64,000 bases of DNA from an uncultured Roseovarius sp. (GCF_947259555.1 NZ_CAMYMD010000067.1:23219-87218), one strand, 5' to 3'. Positions 55,771 through 64,000 are shown, counted from the stretch's first letter. Notes: generated from the sequence alone by a model not told the origin. Made by a program: numbers and translations.

Positions 55771-57252
55771 TCAGCCGCCCCGCCGTGCGGCAATGGCGCT
55801 GAGGGTGCGCTCTGTAATTTCTTCATAATGGCGGGCCCCGGCGGAATGGAATACCTTCTGCGCGGCGCGCGCATGGTCCTCGGCCCGCTCGAGGTGTGCG
55901 GCCTCGCCGGTCTTGTCGAAGAAGGCGCGCTCCAGATCGGCAAGGTTGGCTTGTGTCATGGCCCAGTCGAGCGGCACGCGGTCGCGGGTCCATTCCTCGA
56001 GGGCATGGCGATAGGCGGTGTCAGCGTCTTCGAGCCGTGCGGTGCCGACCTCCCGTTGCCCGAGGATGGCCAGCGCAGTGCCGAGGTTCATCTGGGTCCT
56101 GGCCCATTCGAGCGGCACGCGGTCGCGGGTGGATTCCTCGAGGGCGGCGCGATAGGCGGTGACGGCCTCTTCGAGCCGTGCGGTGCCGCTCTCGCGTTCT
56201 CCGATTGTTGCCAGCGCGGTGCCGAGGTTCATCTGGGTCATGGCCCAGTCGAGCGGCACGCGGTCGCGGGTGTGTTCCTCAAGGGCGCTGCGAAAGGCGA
56301 TGACGGCCTCTTCGAGCCGGTCGGTGCCGCTCTCGCGTTCTCCGATTGTTGCCAGCGCATTGCCGATGTTCATCTGGGTCTTGGCCCATTCGAGCGGCAC
56401 GCGGTCGCGGGTGGATTCCTCGAGGGCGGCGCGGTAGGCGGTGACGGCCTCTTCGAGCCGGGCGGTGCCGCTCTCGCGGTCCCCGAGGGTGCGCAGCGCA
56501 TTGCCGAGGTTCATCTGTGCCCTGGCCCAGTCGAGCGGCACGCGGTCGCGACTGGATTCCTCGAGGGCGGCGCGATAGGCGGTGACGGCCTCTTCGAGCC
56601 GGGCGGTGCCGCTCTCGCGTTCCCCGAGGATTCGCAGCGACACGCCCAGATCATTGAGCGCGGTGCCGCGTTCGTCCGCTGTGCGGGCGCGGGTGAGGAC
56701 CAATCGGGCGAGGGCCATGGAGATCTCGAGGTCGATCGCGATGCCCTTGTCGCGGCCATCGACATAATGGGTGTCCTGTAGCGCGCGCAGCGCCCCGAAC
56801 CCGGCGCGGCCGCCCGCCTCCAGATCGGCCTTGCGGATCAGATACTCGGCGGCGGTGGCGCTGTTACCCTCGAGCATGGCGATCTTTATGCCGCTGTCGA
56901 GCAGGCGGGCGCGACGGGCGGTGTCCGCCTCCAGCGCGGCGGCAATGGCATCGCTTGCGGCGGTATATTCGCCCTCGGCCGCCAATCCGGTCACGCGGGT
57001 CAGCACCTCATCCACGAAATCACCATGGTTGGAGGGCACGCGCCCCTCTTGCTGCACCCGCACGGCGATGTCCATGGCGTTCTGCAGGTCGAGCCAGGCC
57101 TGGCCGAGATCGTCGGTCTCGCGCGCGATGCGCTGTGCGAGGCGGATGATGGCGGTTTCGGTGATGCCTTCATTGCGGAGGCGGTCGGATTGGCCGGGTT
57201 GACTGGCGGCGCGCAATAGGGCTCGGACTCTACGATCTAGAGGTTCGTTCAT
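55771..57252 (-). CDS. Protein with near-identical 47-residue TPR repeats
   Basis: A 493-residue protein. Residues about 1-190 are helical and Ala/Arg-rich (RLRNEGITETAIIRLAQRIARETDDLGQAW). Residues about 195-440 are five repeats of 47 residues with the pattern LG-RESGTARLEEAVTAYRAALEE-TRDRVPLEWA-TQMNLGNAL, which are tetratricopeptide-type helix pairs. The DNA repeats are 141 bases and nearly identical. Its ATG overlaps the stop of the upstream gene by four bases, so they are coupled. Similar repeats occur in multidomain TPR or STAND-like proteins of proteobacteria, but no NTPase or protease domain is visible here. Function unknown; protein-protein scaffold is the safest guess. Confidence 0.75.
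   Translation of the reverse strand: MNEPLDRRVRALLRAASQPGQSDRLRNEGITETAIIRLAQRIARETDDLGQAWLDLQNAMDIAVRVQQEGRVPSNHGDFVDEVLTRVTGLAAEGEYTAASDAIAAALEADTARRARLLDSGIKIAMLEGNSATAAEYLIRKADLEAGGRAGFGALRALQDTHYVDGRDKGIAIDLEISMALARLVLTRARTADERGTALNDLGVSLRILGERESGTARLEEAVTAYRAALEESSRDRVPLDWARAQMNLGNALRTLGDRESGTARLEEAVTAYRAALEESTRDRVPLEWAKTQMNIGNALATIGERESGTDRLEEAVIAFRSALEEHTRDRVPLDWAMTQMNLGTALATIGERESGTARLEEAVTAYRAALEESTRDRVPLEWARTQMNLGTALAILGQREVGTARLEDADTAYRHALEEWTRDRVPLDWAMTQANLADLERAFFDKTGEAAHLERAEDHARAAQKVFHSAGARHYEEITERTLSAIAARRGG
55960..56665 (-). repeat. 141-base tandem coding repeats (five units)
   Basis: The 22-base segment around TCGAGCGGCACGCGGTCGCG recurs every 141 bases, at about 55967, 56108, 56249, 56390 and 56531, inside the TPR gene. 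The units differ by few bases, so they have been recently duplicated or homogenised. Confidence 0.9.
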
Positions 57253-57956
57253 TTTGCTTGCCTCACTATGATGTGCCGAGCTTCTTGGACAGAAACATTT
57301 TCATCTATTAGCAAGATTAGAAGCTGTGTCACTTCAGTGTAGCTGCTGTTCATCTCATCCATGGTTTCTTCAAACTGGTGACGCATCATTAGTTGCCTCG
57401 CTTCGGCTTGGCGTCGATCTTGTTCTGTTTGCCCGTTAGATTGTTGTTGTAATAGCGCGTCCAGTCGCCTCAGTGCTACGCGGTTATCCGCATCTTTCCG
57501 GTCTTGTGGCTCCACGAAAGGCGCCAACGTATCGGCGAGGATGCGGGTATAATCGTCCAGCGCCGTTGCGGTGGCGAATGCGGGGTCTTCCTCGCAGTCC
57601 GGGTCTTTGAATAACTCCCTGATCTTCTGGGCCATGTATGCCGCGATCGTTCTGGCGTCCCGGTTTCCGTCGGAAAGCTCGTCTTCACTGGGCGCAAAGC
57701 GCTTCAGCATCTGTACAACGATTTTCTTGCGGTCCGCGCTCAGATGGCTGCGGTCAAGGACGTCCTGCATGTGGTCGGCCATTTTCGTGGCCAGCGGTCT
57801 GGCGTCCTTGTCGCTGCTGCGCTTGAACAAATCCGTCGCGGAAAGAGAGGCGCTGATCGCCGCCCCGGCACCGCCGGTGACCGTCAGGTCCGCCGCCATG
57901 GCGACCGAGGAAAAGGCAACCGCGATGTTGCCTGCGTGCAATACCTTTTCCACCAT
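57249..57956 (-). CDS. Unknown protein upstream of the TPR gene
   Basis: A 235-residue protein I cannot name. The start MVEKVLHAGNIAVAFSSVAMAADLTVTGGAGAAISASLS is mildly hydrophobic and could be a weak signal or a membrane-interacting segment. The middle (VQMLKRFAPSEDELSDGNRDARTIAAYM and TALDDYTRILADTLAPFVEP) resembles the N-terminal region of larger proteobacterial TPR and NACHT-type proteins, as I recall them, so this operon may be a split version. The 3' third is about 45 % GC, well below the adjoining TPR gene. GGAGG precedes ATG at 57956; GTG at 57959 is adjacent. Confidence 0.65.
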   Translation of the reverse strand: MVEKVLHAGNIAVAFSSVAMAADLTVTGGAGAAISASLSATDLFKRSSDKDARPLATKMADHMQDVLDRSHLSADRKKIVVQMLKRFAPSEDELSDGNRDARTIAAYMAQKIRELFKDPDCEEDPAFATATALDDYTRILADTLAPFVEPQDRKDADNRVALRRLDALLQQQSNGQTEQDRRQAEARQLMMRHQFEETMDEMNSSYTEVTQLLILLIDENVSVQEARHIIVRQAK

Positions 57957-58061
57957 CACCGCACCCTCCGGTAGAGGACATTAGTCAACTGCGTTGGAGC
58001 GTCAACCGGGTTGTGCGGGGTATGCGGTGGGGGGCTGGTCTGTTGTGGACATTTGATTGAT

Positions 58062-58123
58062 GCACCCGCGCGATACGCGGCCCAACGGGCCGCCGCGCAT
58101 CGTCGCGGCGCGACGCTGCGCGG
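58062..58123. repeat. Short relative of the palindromic element (copy 3)
   Basis: It begins with GCACCCGCGCGATACGCGG, as in the flank of copy 2, and then has CCGCGCATCGTCGCG (58093-58107) facing CGCGACGCTGCGCGG (58109-58123), a near-perfect 15-base inverted repeat with one spacer base. It looks like an element whose inside has been deleted, leaving the two ends. Confidence 0.65.
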
Positions 58124-58188
58124 CTGAGTGCAAGGGCGGTTCAAGGCCATTTCGTGCAAGCTCGACACGCCCAACCGCATCTCATGCC

Positions 58189-59727
58189 TCACGCCGGAAG
58201 ATGGATCCGAAACCGCTCGCGAATGGCACGGTCGGTGACCGGGTCGAACCGCGCCGCCGAGCGTTCCGAGAGAATCTTCATCTTCTTCTCGGTGGCCTTC
58301 TCGATCAGGTCGGGCTTGCCCAACTCGTCCCATTCCTTGGGCGAGACGCGGTTGGCGAGGCTGGGATAGACATAATCGGTCTGCATCCGACCGAGGGTTT
58401 GCGCCGCCCCCAGATAATGCCCGGGCCCACCGATGCAGGTGGACCGGATCACATCAAGGCTGAGCGTGTCCTCGTCTACCTCGATGCCGCGCGTGCAACG
58501 CAGGGCCTGACCGATCAGGTCATCGCCGAGGATGAGCGATTCGAGGCAGAAGCCCAGAAGCGAGGCATGCATGCCCGCCGCCTCGTAGACCATGTTGAGG
58601 CCCGAGAGCCCGGCCATGACATTCGACATCGCCTGTTCCCACCCGGCCTGCATATCGGGCAGCTTGGCATCGGCGATGCCTGCCGCAGCACCGCCGGGCA
58701 GGCCGTAGAATTTGTGCATCTGCGCGCAGCCTGCCGACAGCAGCGCCTGTTCGCCCGATCCGCCCGACATCGCGCCGGTGCGCAGATCGCTGACGAAGGG
58801 CCATGTGCCGAAGATCGCCGGATGCCCCGGTTTGACCGCGTTGACATAGACGAGACCGGCGAGGCATTCGGCCATGGCCTGAACGATGGCCCCGGCGATG
58901 GGGGCAGGGGCGGTGGCCCCGGCTTGCCCTGCCGAGAGCAGCAGGACGGGTATGCCGCCGTGAATGCACTCCTCCATCACGAGGCAGGATTCGGTGGCGA
59001 ATTTCATCGGCGGGACGACGAAGCAGTTGGAGTTGCTGATGAACGGGCGCGCGCGCCATTTTTCCTCGCCACCTGCGATCAGATGCAACATCTCGAGCGC
59101 ATCACGCACAAAGGCTGGCTCTGTGAAAGACACGCCGACATGCTTGGTGGTCCCGGCACAGCAGGCATAGAGGGTGTTGAGGTCCATCTCGCGGTTATCG
59201 GGGATGTCACGGCAGACCATCGGGCGCTGGACGAAGTGGATATTGTCCAGCTGATCGGCGATGCGGGCGGCGTCATGCAGATCCTGTACCGTGCTCTCTC
59301 GGTAGGTGCGGGCATGCGGCTCGACCAGATGCACCGCCGCGCCGGCTGTGCCATAATGTACGCGGGTGCCTTGCAACAGCATATCGTGCTGCGGGTCGCG
59401 ACCGCAGAGCGTGAGCGCGCGATTGGCCGAGGCGATGGTGTATTCGATCAGGGCGCGGGGAAAGCGGAGGCGCCCGTCTTCGCCCTGCACGGCCCCGGCG
59501 CCGGTCAGGTAGGCCACGCCCGAGGGCGGCGCATCGGCCAGCCCGATCTGTTCCAGCGCGTCGAGCACGGCTGCGTGAATGCGGTCCATCTGCAAAGTGG
59601 TGAGCGGGCGGTAGGTGCCGCCCTCAAGCCCGGGGCGGATCGGGCGCATGTTCGCGGCAAGCGGGTTGGAGCGGGCTTCGCGGCGGGCGGCGCGGCCACC
59701 GGCGCGGCGCGTTTTGGTCTCTGTCAT
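58189..59727 (-). CDS. MttB-like trimethylamine methyltransferase family protein (non-pyrrolysine)
   Basis: A 512-residue corrinoid-methyltransferase-fold protein of the MttB superfamily. Features are PLTTLQMDRIHAAVLDALEQIGL, YGTAGAAVHLVEP, GGSGEQALLSAGCAQMHKFYGLPGG and VFYP-like YVYPSLANRVSPKEWDELG. There is no in-frame UAG, so it lacks pyrrolysine and probably demethylates a quaternary amine such as glycine betaine rather than trimethylamine. Partner corrinoid and activating proteins are not visible in this window. ATG at 59727 has AGGA nine bases upstream; a 16-residue longer frame overlaps the small ORF end. Confidence 0.85.
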   Translation of the reverse strand: MTETKTRRAGGRAARREARSNPLAANMRPIRPGLEGGTYRPLTTLQMDRIHAAVLDALEQIGLADAPPSGVAYLTGAGAVQGEDGRLRFPRALIEYTIASANRALTLCGRDPQHDMLLQGTRVHYGTAGAAVHLVEPHARTYRESTVQDLHDAARIADQLDNIHFVQRPMVCRDIPDNREMDLNTLYACCAGTTKHVGVSFTEPAFVRDALEMLHLIAGGEEKWRARPFISNSNCFVVPPMKFATESCLVMEECIHGGIPVLLLSAGQAGATAPAPIAGAIVQAMAECLAGLVYVNAVKPGHPAIFGTWPFVSDLRTGAMSGGSGEQALLSAGCAQMHKFYGLPGGAAAGIADAKLPDMQAGWEQAMSNVMAGLSGLNMVYEAAGMHASLLGFCLESLILGDDLIGQALRCTRGIEVDEDTLSLDVIRSTCIGGPGHYLGAAQTLGRMQTDYVYPSLANRVSPKEWDELGKPDLIEKATEKKMKILSERSAARFDPVTDRAIRERFRIHLPA

Positions 59728-59767
59728 GTCATGATATCCTGTGGAGAAATTGTCGGAGGGTGGCGTG

Positions 59768-59857
59768 TCAGCCAATCTCCGGTCGACCGCGCGCCGCCAG
59801 ACCCCGTTCCGCGCCTATGGTGCGGACAATGAGCGTGATCTTGCTGCGTGGGTGCAT
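59768..59857 (-). CDS. Small open reading frame upstream of mttB-like gene
   Basis: A 29-codon frame beginning MHPRSKITLIVRTIGAERG with GAGGAG seven bases before the ATG, ending 40 bases before the mttB-like start. It is not similar to anything I recognise. It could be a leader peptide or a small regulatory protein. The rest of the 388-base gap to cysS holds only short weak hairpins. Confidence 0.4.
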   Translation of the reverse strand: MHPRSKITLIVRTIGAERGLAARGRPEIG

Positions 59858-60115
59858 GGTGGTCTCCTCAGGCACATGTCAAAGGAACCCCGATTCTGTT
59901 GACGCTGTCTGTTCCGTTTCCGACGCGTGTCGCAAACGGGCTGTGGTGTGCCGTGCTTGACCGCTGCGTTGTATGGGGCTAAGCCCATCTCATGAGACCT
60001 GACTGCTTCATTATTTGCTGCATTATCCGCTGAGTTTTCTCAGGCGGGCCGGTCTTGTGTTTCCAAGCGATCACGAAGTTGCTAAGCCCGCCGCGGGACC
60101 GCGCGCGAGGACAAG

Positions 60116-61558
60116 ATGACGACGATCAAGCTGCACAATACCAAGACCCGCCAGAAGGAGGTGTTCGCGCCTCTCGATCAGGACGACGTGCGGATGTATG
60201 TCTGTGGGCCGACGGTCTATGACCGGGCGCATCTGGGCAATGCGCGGCCCGTGGTGGTATTCGACGTTTTGTATCGTTTGTTGCGGCATGTCTACGGGGC
60301 CGAGCACGTGACCTATGTGCGCAACTTCACCGACGTGGATGACAAGATCAACGCGCGCGCGGCGGAGAGCGGGCGCGCGATTGGTGAGATCACGGCGGAG
60401 ACGACGCAGTGGTTTCTGGATGACATGGCGGAACTGGGCGCGCTCCCGCCCGACCACATGCCGCGCGCGACGCAGTATATCCCACAGATGGTGGCGATGA
60501 TCGAGGGGCTGATCGCCAAGGGCCACGCCTATGAGGCTGAGGGTCATGTGCTCTTTGCCGTGGATAGCTGGCGCGAGGGCTATGGCAAGCTGTCGGGCCG
60601 GTCGGTCGATGACATGATCGCGGGCGCGCGGGTCGAGGTGGCGCCGTACAAGCGCAACCCGATGGATTTCGTTTTGTGGAAGCCGTCGGATGCGGGGCAA
60701 CCGGGATGGGAGAGCCCCTGGGGCCGGGGCCGGCCCGGCTGGCATATCGAATGCTCGGCGATGAGTTATGAGTTGTTGGGCGAGAGCTTTGATATTCACG
60801 GCGGCGGCAACGACCTGATGTTCCCGCACCACGAGAACGAGATCGCGCAAAGCTGCTGCGCGCATCCGGAGGGGGAGTTCGCGCGCTACTGGCTGCACAA
60901 CGAGATGCTGCAGGTCGAGGGGAAGAAGATGTCCAAGAGCTTGGGCAATTTCTTTACGGTAAGGGATTTGCTGGATCAGGGCGTGCCGGGGGAGGTGATC
61001 CGGTTCGTGTTTTTGTCGACGCACTATCGGAAGCCGATGGACTGGACGGCGGAGAAGGCGGAGCAAGCAGAGTTCCGCCTTCTGGAGTACAACAGAATAA
61101 TATCTGACTACGCCGATGCAGAACTCGCTAATGAAAAAAAAGTGAGCATGCCAATCCTCGAAGCTTTAAGTGACGATCTTAACACGCACTTGGCTCTTTC
61201 TCGGTTGCACGAACTCGCGTTAGACGCGAAAAACGCCGGTAGTTCCGACAATGGAGCTATGGCACTTCAACTAGCGCACGATCTGAAATTCTTGGGAATC
61301 TGGAATGAGCATTTTGGCAAAACTCCCCGCTCATTTTGGATCGATAAGACCGCAGAATTAACCATCGATCAACAAGCGCTCATTGCTACAATGCTTAGGA
61401 AAAGAGTTGATGCCAAGAAATCTAGAAATTTTGTTCGTGCTGATCAAATTCGAGATTTGCTAACATCAGCTGGAGTTGTGGTAAGCGATACACCGCAAGG
61501 CCCCGAGTGGGATGTTGGTCCCGATTTTGACCCTGCCAAGCTGGAGGCGTTGAAGTAA
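60116..61558 (+). CDS. cysS: Cysteinyl-tRNA synthetase
   Basis: Charges tRNA-Cys. The 480-residue class I synthetase has the zinc/HIGH region [37 protein letters not shown] zinc ligands and KMSKSLGN. The first 965 bases are about 65 % GC like the neighbours, but 61081-61500 is about 45 % GC with different codon choice (TTA, AGA, AAA), covering the DALR-type anticodon-binding end. The frame is intact, so the enzyme should be whole, but the gene looks like a recombinant. GAGGAC precedes the ATG. Confidence 0.96.
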   Translation: MTTIKLHNTKTRQKEVFAPLDQDDVRMYVCGPTVYDRAHLGNARPVVVFDVLYRLLRHVYGAEHVTYVRNFTDVDDKINARAAESGRAIGEITAETTQWFLDDMAELGALPPDHMPRATQYIPQMVAMIEGLIAKGHAYEAEGHVLFAVDSWREGYGKLSGRSVDDMIAGARVEVAPYKRNPMDFVLWKPSDAGQPGWESPWGRGRPGWHIECSAMSYELLGESFDIHGGGNDLMFPHHENEIAQSCCAHPEGEFARYWLHNEMLQVEGKKMSKSLGNFFTVRDLLDQGVPGEVIRFVFLSTHYRKPMDWTAEKAEQAEFRLLEYNRIISDYADAELANEKKVSMPILEALSDDLNTHLALSRLHELALDAKNAGSSDNGAMALQLAHDLKFLGIWNEHFGKTPRSFWIDKTAELTIDQQALIATMLRKRVDAKKSRNFVRADQIRDLLTSAGVVVSDTPQGPEWDVGPDFDPAKLEALK

Positions 61559-61585
61559 TGCGCCTGTCCGCACACCGCCTGCCTG

Positions 61586-61719
61586 CCGCGCAGCGCCCGA
61601 CCGCGGGGGGGCGCTACTCGGGTTGTGGGGCGCGCTTTATGGTGAAGTCTACTTCGACGAGTGTTCGGGTTGCGACGTTGCAGAAGCGCCCGCCCGGGGG
61701 GCGGTCGGGCGCTGCGCGG
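61586..61719. repeat. 134-base element with 19-base terminal inverted repeats
   Basis: CCGCGCAGCGCCCGACCGC (61586-61604) is exactly complementary to 61701-61719. The ends begin CCGCGCA-CG as in the other palindromic elements here. It fills the gap between cysS and cimA and encodes nothing convincing. Confidence 0.75.
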
Positions 61720-61757
61720 CGGTGCCTGCGGCACCTTGATTCCGCGCGGGGTGCCGT

Positions 61758-63374
61758 ATGACCCGCGAACGCCTCTATCTCTACGATACCACGCTGCGGG
61801 ATGGGCAGCAGACCCAGGGCGTCAGCTTTTCCACACCCGAGAAGATCCAGATCGCGGAAGCGCTCGACCGGCTGGGCGTGGATTATATTGAGGGCGGCTG
61901 GCCGGGGGCGAACCCCACGGACAGCGCCTTTTTCGACGCCGTACCGCAGACCCGCGCCATGCTGACAGCCTTTGGCATGACCAAGCGGGCCGGGCGCTCG
62001 GCGGAGAATGATGACGTTCTGGCGGCGGTGATGAATGCGGGCACGCAAGCCGTCTGCCTCGTTGGCAAGACCCATGATTTCCACGTCACCGAGGCGCTCG
62101 GGATCACTCTGGAGGAAAACGTCGAGAACATCGCCAAATCCGTCGCGCATCTGGTGGGGCAGGGGCGCGAGGCGCTGTTCGATGCCGAGCATTTCTTTGA
62201 CGGCTACTGCGCCAATCCCGATTACGCTCTGTCGTGCCTGCGCGCCGCAATGCAGGCGGGCGCGCGGTGGGTCGTGCTGTGCGACACCAATGGCGGCACG
62301 CTGCCCACCGAGATCGGGCGCATCGTGGGCGAGGTCATCGCGGCGGGCATCCCCGGCGACCGTCTGGGCATTCACACCCATGATGACACCGAGAATGCCG
62401 TGGCAGGAAGCCTTGCCGCCGTCGATGCGGGCGCGCGGCAGGTGCAGGGCACGCTGAACGGGCTGGGCGAGCGCTGTGGCAATGCCAACCTGACCACGCT
62501 CATTCCGACGCTGATGCTGAAACCGCCCTATGCGGACGCCTACGAGATCGGGGTGAGCCGCGAGGGGCTGAAGAACCTGACGGCGGTGAGCCGACAGCTG
62601 GATGAAATCCTCAATCGTGTGCCGCTGCGGCAGGCGGCCTATGTCGGGGCCTCGGCCTTTGCCCACAAGGCCGGGCTGCATGCGAGCGCGATCCTGAAAG
62701 ATCCCAGCACTTACGAGCATATCGACCCCGAGACCGTGGGCAATGCGCGCATCATCCCGATGTCCAATCAGGCCGGGCAATCGAACCTGCGGCGTCGTCT
62801 GGCGGAGGCGGGTATCGAGGTGGCACCGGGCGACGCGCGGTTGGCGCGACTGCTGGAGGTGATCAAGGAGCGCGAGGATCAGGGCTATACCTATGACAGC
62901 GCGCAGGCGAGTTTCGAAATTCTCGCGCGCAAGGAACTGGGGCAGATGCCGCAATTCTTCGAGGTCAAGCGCTACAAGGTCACGGTGGAGCGGCGCAAGA
63001 ACAAGTATGACCGCATGGTGAGCCTGTCGGAGGCGGTGGTCGTCGTGAAGGTCGATGGTGAGAAAAAGCTGTCGGTGTCAGAGTCGATGGATGCCGAGGG
63101 CTGCGACCGGGGGCCGGTCAATGCGTTGGCGCGGGCCCTTGCCAAGGATCTCGGGCCCTATCAGGATCACATCGCCGACATGCACCTGGTGGATTTCAAG
63201 GTGCGCATCACCCAAGGCGGCACCGAGGCGGTGACGCGGGTGATCATCGACAGTCAGGACGGTGCCGGGCGGCGCTGGTCGACGGTGGGCGTGAGCCCGA
63301 ACATCGTTGATGCCAGCTTTGAGGCGCTGCTCGATGCGATCAACTGGAAGCTGGTGCATGAGGGGGCGGTTTGA
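61758..63374 (+). CDS. cimA: Citramalate synthase
   Basis: Condenses pyruvate and acetyl-CoA to citramalate for isoleucine synthesis. The 538-residue protein opens YLYDTTLRDGQQTQGVSF, the isopropylmalate synthase-type active site, with HTHDDTENAVAGSLAAVDAG as metal site and GLGERCGNANL. Its length and the TLRDGQQ variant match CimA/CsmA-type enzymes rather than LeuA. The C-terminal LeuA dimer/allosteric domain is present (YKVTVERRKNKYDRMV). ATG at 61758; its stop overlaps the next start. Confidence 0.92.
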   Translation: MTRERLYLYDTTLRDGQQTQGVSFSTPEKIQIAEALDRLGVDYIEGGWPGANPTDSAFFDAVPQTRAMLTAFGMTKRAGRSAENDDVLAAVMNAGTQAVCLVGKTHDFHVTEALGITLEENVENIAKSVAHLVGQGREALFDAEHFFDGYCANPDYALSCLRAAMQAGARWVVLCDTNGGTLPTEIGRIVGEVIAAGIPGDRLGIHTHDDTENAVAGSLAAVDAGARQVQGTLNGLGERCGNANLTTLIPTLMLKPPYADAYEIGVSREGLKNLTAVSRQLDEILNRVPLRQAAYVGASAFAHKAGLHASAILKDPSTYEHIDPETVGNARIIPMSNQAGQSNLRRRLAEAGIEVAPGDARLARLLEVIKEREDQGYTYDSAQASFEILARKELGQMPQFFEVKRYKVTVERRKNKYDRMVSLSEAVVVVKVDGEKKLSVSESMDAEGCDRGPVNALARALAKDLGPYQDHIADMHLVDFKVRITQGGTEAVTRVIIDSQDGAGRRWSTVGVSPNIVDASFEALLDAINWKLVHEGAV

Positions 63375-64000
63375 GCGCTGCGTTCGACGCCGATGTGACC
63401 GCCTGTGCCGATCTGGTGCGGCGCGCCGATGCGCCTCGGTTTCAGGCGGCGATGGCGGCGCCTGTGGCGGCGCGGTCGGTGCTCTTTCCGCTCTATGCCT
63501 TCAATGTCGAGGTGGCGCGCGCGCCTTGGGTGACATCCGAGCCGATGATCGCCGAGATGCGCCTGCAATGGTGGGTTGATGCGCTGGAGGAGATCCGCGC
63601 GGGCGGTGTCGTGCGTCGGCACGAGGTGGTCACCCCGCTGGCGCATGTGCTGGATGCGGATGGGGCCGGGCTGCTCATTGATCTGATCGAGGCGCGAAGG
63701 TGGGATATCGAGCGTGCGCCGTTCGAGGACGAGGCGGATTTCATGCGCTATATCGAGGCCACATCGGGCAATCTGATCCGCGCGGCGGCGCGGGCGCTTG
63801 GGCCTGCCGATGAGGCGGTTCTGATAGATGCGGGCTTTGCCCTTGGTCTGGCCAACTGGTTCCGGGCAATCCCGGCGCTGGAGGCGGCGGGGCGAAAGCC
63901 CTTGCCCGACGGTCGGCCGGATGCGGTGCGCGCTCTGGCGCGTGAGGGGCTAAGTCGGCTGGCTAAGGCGCGGGCCGGGCGCGGGGGCGTGTCGCGTGCG
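63371..64000 (+). CDS. Squalene/phytoene synthase family protein (3' partial)
   Basis: The frame starts at TTG 63371, which overlaps the cimA stop (TTGA), and runs off the right edge. Residues resemble the family: FQAAMAAPVAARSVLFPLYAFNVEVARAPW, MIAEMRLQWWVDALEEI and MRYIEATSGNLIRAAARALG. This is closer to the NDUFAF6-like branch than to true phytoene synthases, because the first DxxxD is not evident. The rest cannot be judged. Confidence 0.75.
   Translation, partial: MSAAFDADVTACADLVRRADAPRFQAAMAAPVAARSVLFPLYAFNVEVARAPWVTSEPMIAEMRLQWWVDALEEIRAGGVVRRHEVVTPLAHVLDADGAGLLIDLIEARRWDIERAPFEDEADFMRYIEATSGNLIRAAARALGPADEAVLIDAGFALGLANWFRAIPALEAAGRKPLPDGRPDAVRALAREGLSRLAKARAGRGGVSRA

Noticed and set aside
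55960-56665. Regular repeats that might suggest a CRISPR array
   Set aside because: The period is 141 bases, in frame with a TPR protein, and there are no unique spacers.
55828-56781. A 317-codon plus-strand frame with repeats (AVAGGFLEGGAIGGDGLFEP type)
   Set aside because: It is the complement of the TPR repeats; the periodicity comes from the real minus-strand gene.
58057-59832. A 591-codon plus-strand frame
   Set aside because: Antisense to the MttB-like gene and running through the palindromic repeat; no motif.
61558-61761. A 67-codon frame between cysS and cimA
   Set aside because: It is largely made of the inverted-repeat element; composition and lack of a ribosome-binding site argue against coding.

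Overview
The window is a gene-dense, GC-rich chromosomal segment (about 60-65 % GC by eye) from an alphaproteobacterium, most likely of the Rhodobacteraceae/Roseobacteraceae. Evidence: a CckA-type hybrid kinase preceded by a perfect CtrA-type site (TTAA-N7-TTAA), an alphaproteobacterial LexA box (GAAC-N7-GAAC) before recA, a DUF1007/NicO pair, SdhE beside an XRE regulator, the YcjX-GNAT-DUF697 block, and many genes typical of this family (DUF5665, DUF1194, DUF1330, MttB-like methyltransferase). It looks like core chromosome: I see no prophage, CRISPR array or transposase.

Layout. 1-4.7 kb: plsC (cut by the left edge), a divergent ThiE-like protein, YcjX, a GNAT acetyltransferase, a DUF697 membrane protein and tRNA-Arg(ACG). 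4.7-8.3 kb: orphan histidine kinase, a disulfide FAD oxidoreductase and a TVP38 membrane protein. 8.5-10.5 kb: rpmH-rnpA-yidD with a clear promoter, then ribA. 10.6-14.3 kb: OmpR-type regulator, a candidate small RNA, xth, thioredoxin-TPR, Lon-N protein and a Trm112-like protein. 14.3-17.9 kb: a b561-YceI fusion and fabD-fabG-acpP. 18-23 kb: a beta-helix protein and small stress or envelope genes. 23-26.7 kb: thyX, then a surface lipoprotein and Slam-type exporter pair. 26.7-34 kb: glyoxalase I, regulators, sdhE, aminotransferase, MATE and a ZevAB-like metal pair. 34-44 kb: ppk2, rsmB-like gene, cckA, sulfotransferase, recA, alaS and two DUF1330 genes. 44-55.7 kb: phosphatase, truncated haemoglobin, ileS, serine hydrolase, pth, FkbM methyltransferase, rplY, lldD, trpA and ychF. 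55.7-64 kb: a two-gene TPR module, mttB-like gene, cysS, cimA and a squalene/phytoene synthase-family gene cut by the right edge.

Functional themes are translation (tRNA-Arg, rpmH, rnpA, alaS, ileS, cysS, pth, rplY, RsmB), fatty-acid and phospholipid synthesis (plsC, fabD, fabG, acpP), DNA repair and nucleotide supply (recA, xth, thyX) and cell-cycle control (cckA).

The most interesting parts are: (1) a lipoprotein/Slam pair at 24.2-26.6 kb that looks like a compact type XI secretion system, with an inverted-repeat operator candidate and no adjacent TonB receptor; (2) a coupled two-gene module at 55.8-58.0 kb, an unknown N-terminal-type protein plus a protein with nearly identical 47-residue TPR repeats; (3) a family of MITE-like palindromic elements in intergenic regions, one carrying a nested 30-bp palindrome; (4) a candidate small RNA with a CCTCCC tract and an FNR-type site at 11.35-11.47 kb; and (5) a mosaic cysS whose 3' third has a quite different base composition. 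Functions are assigned from motifs and remembered family patterns; no database search was run.
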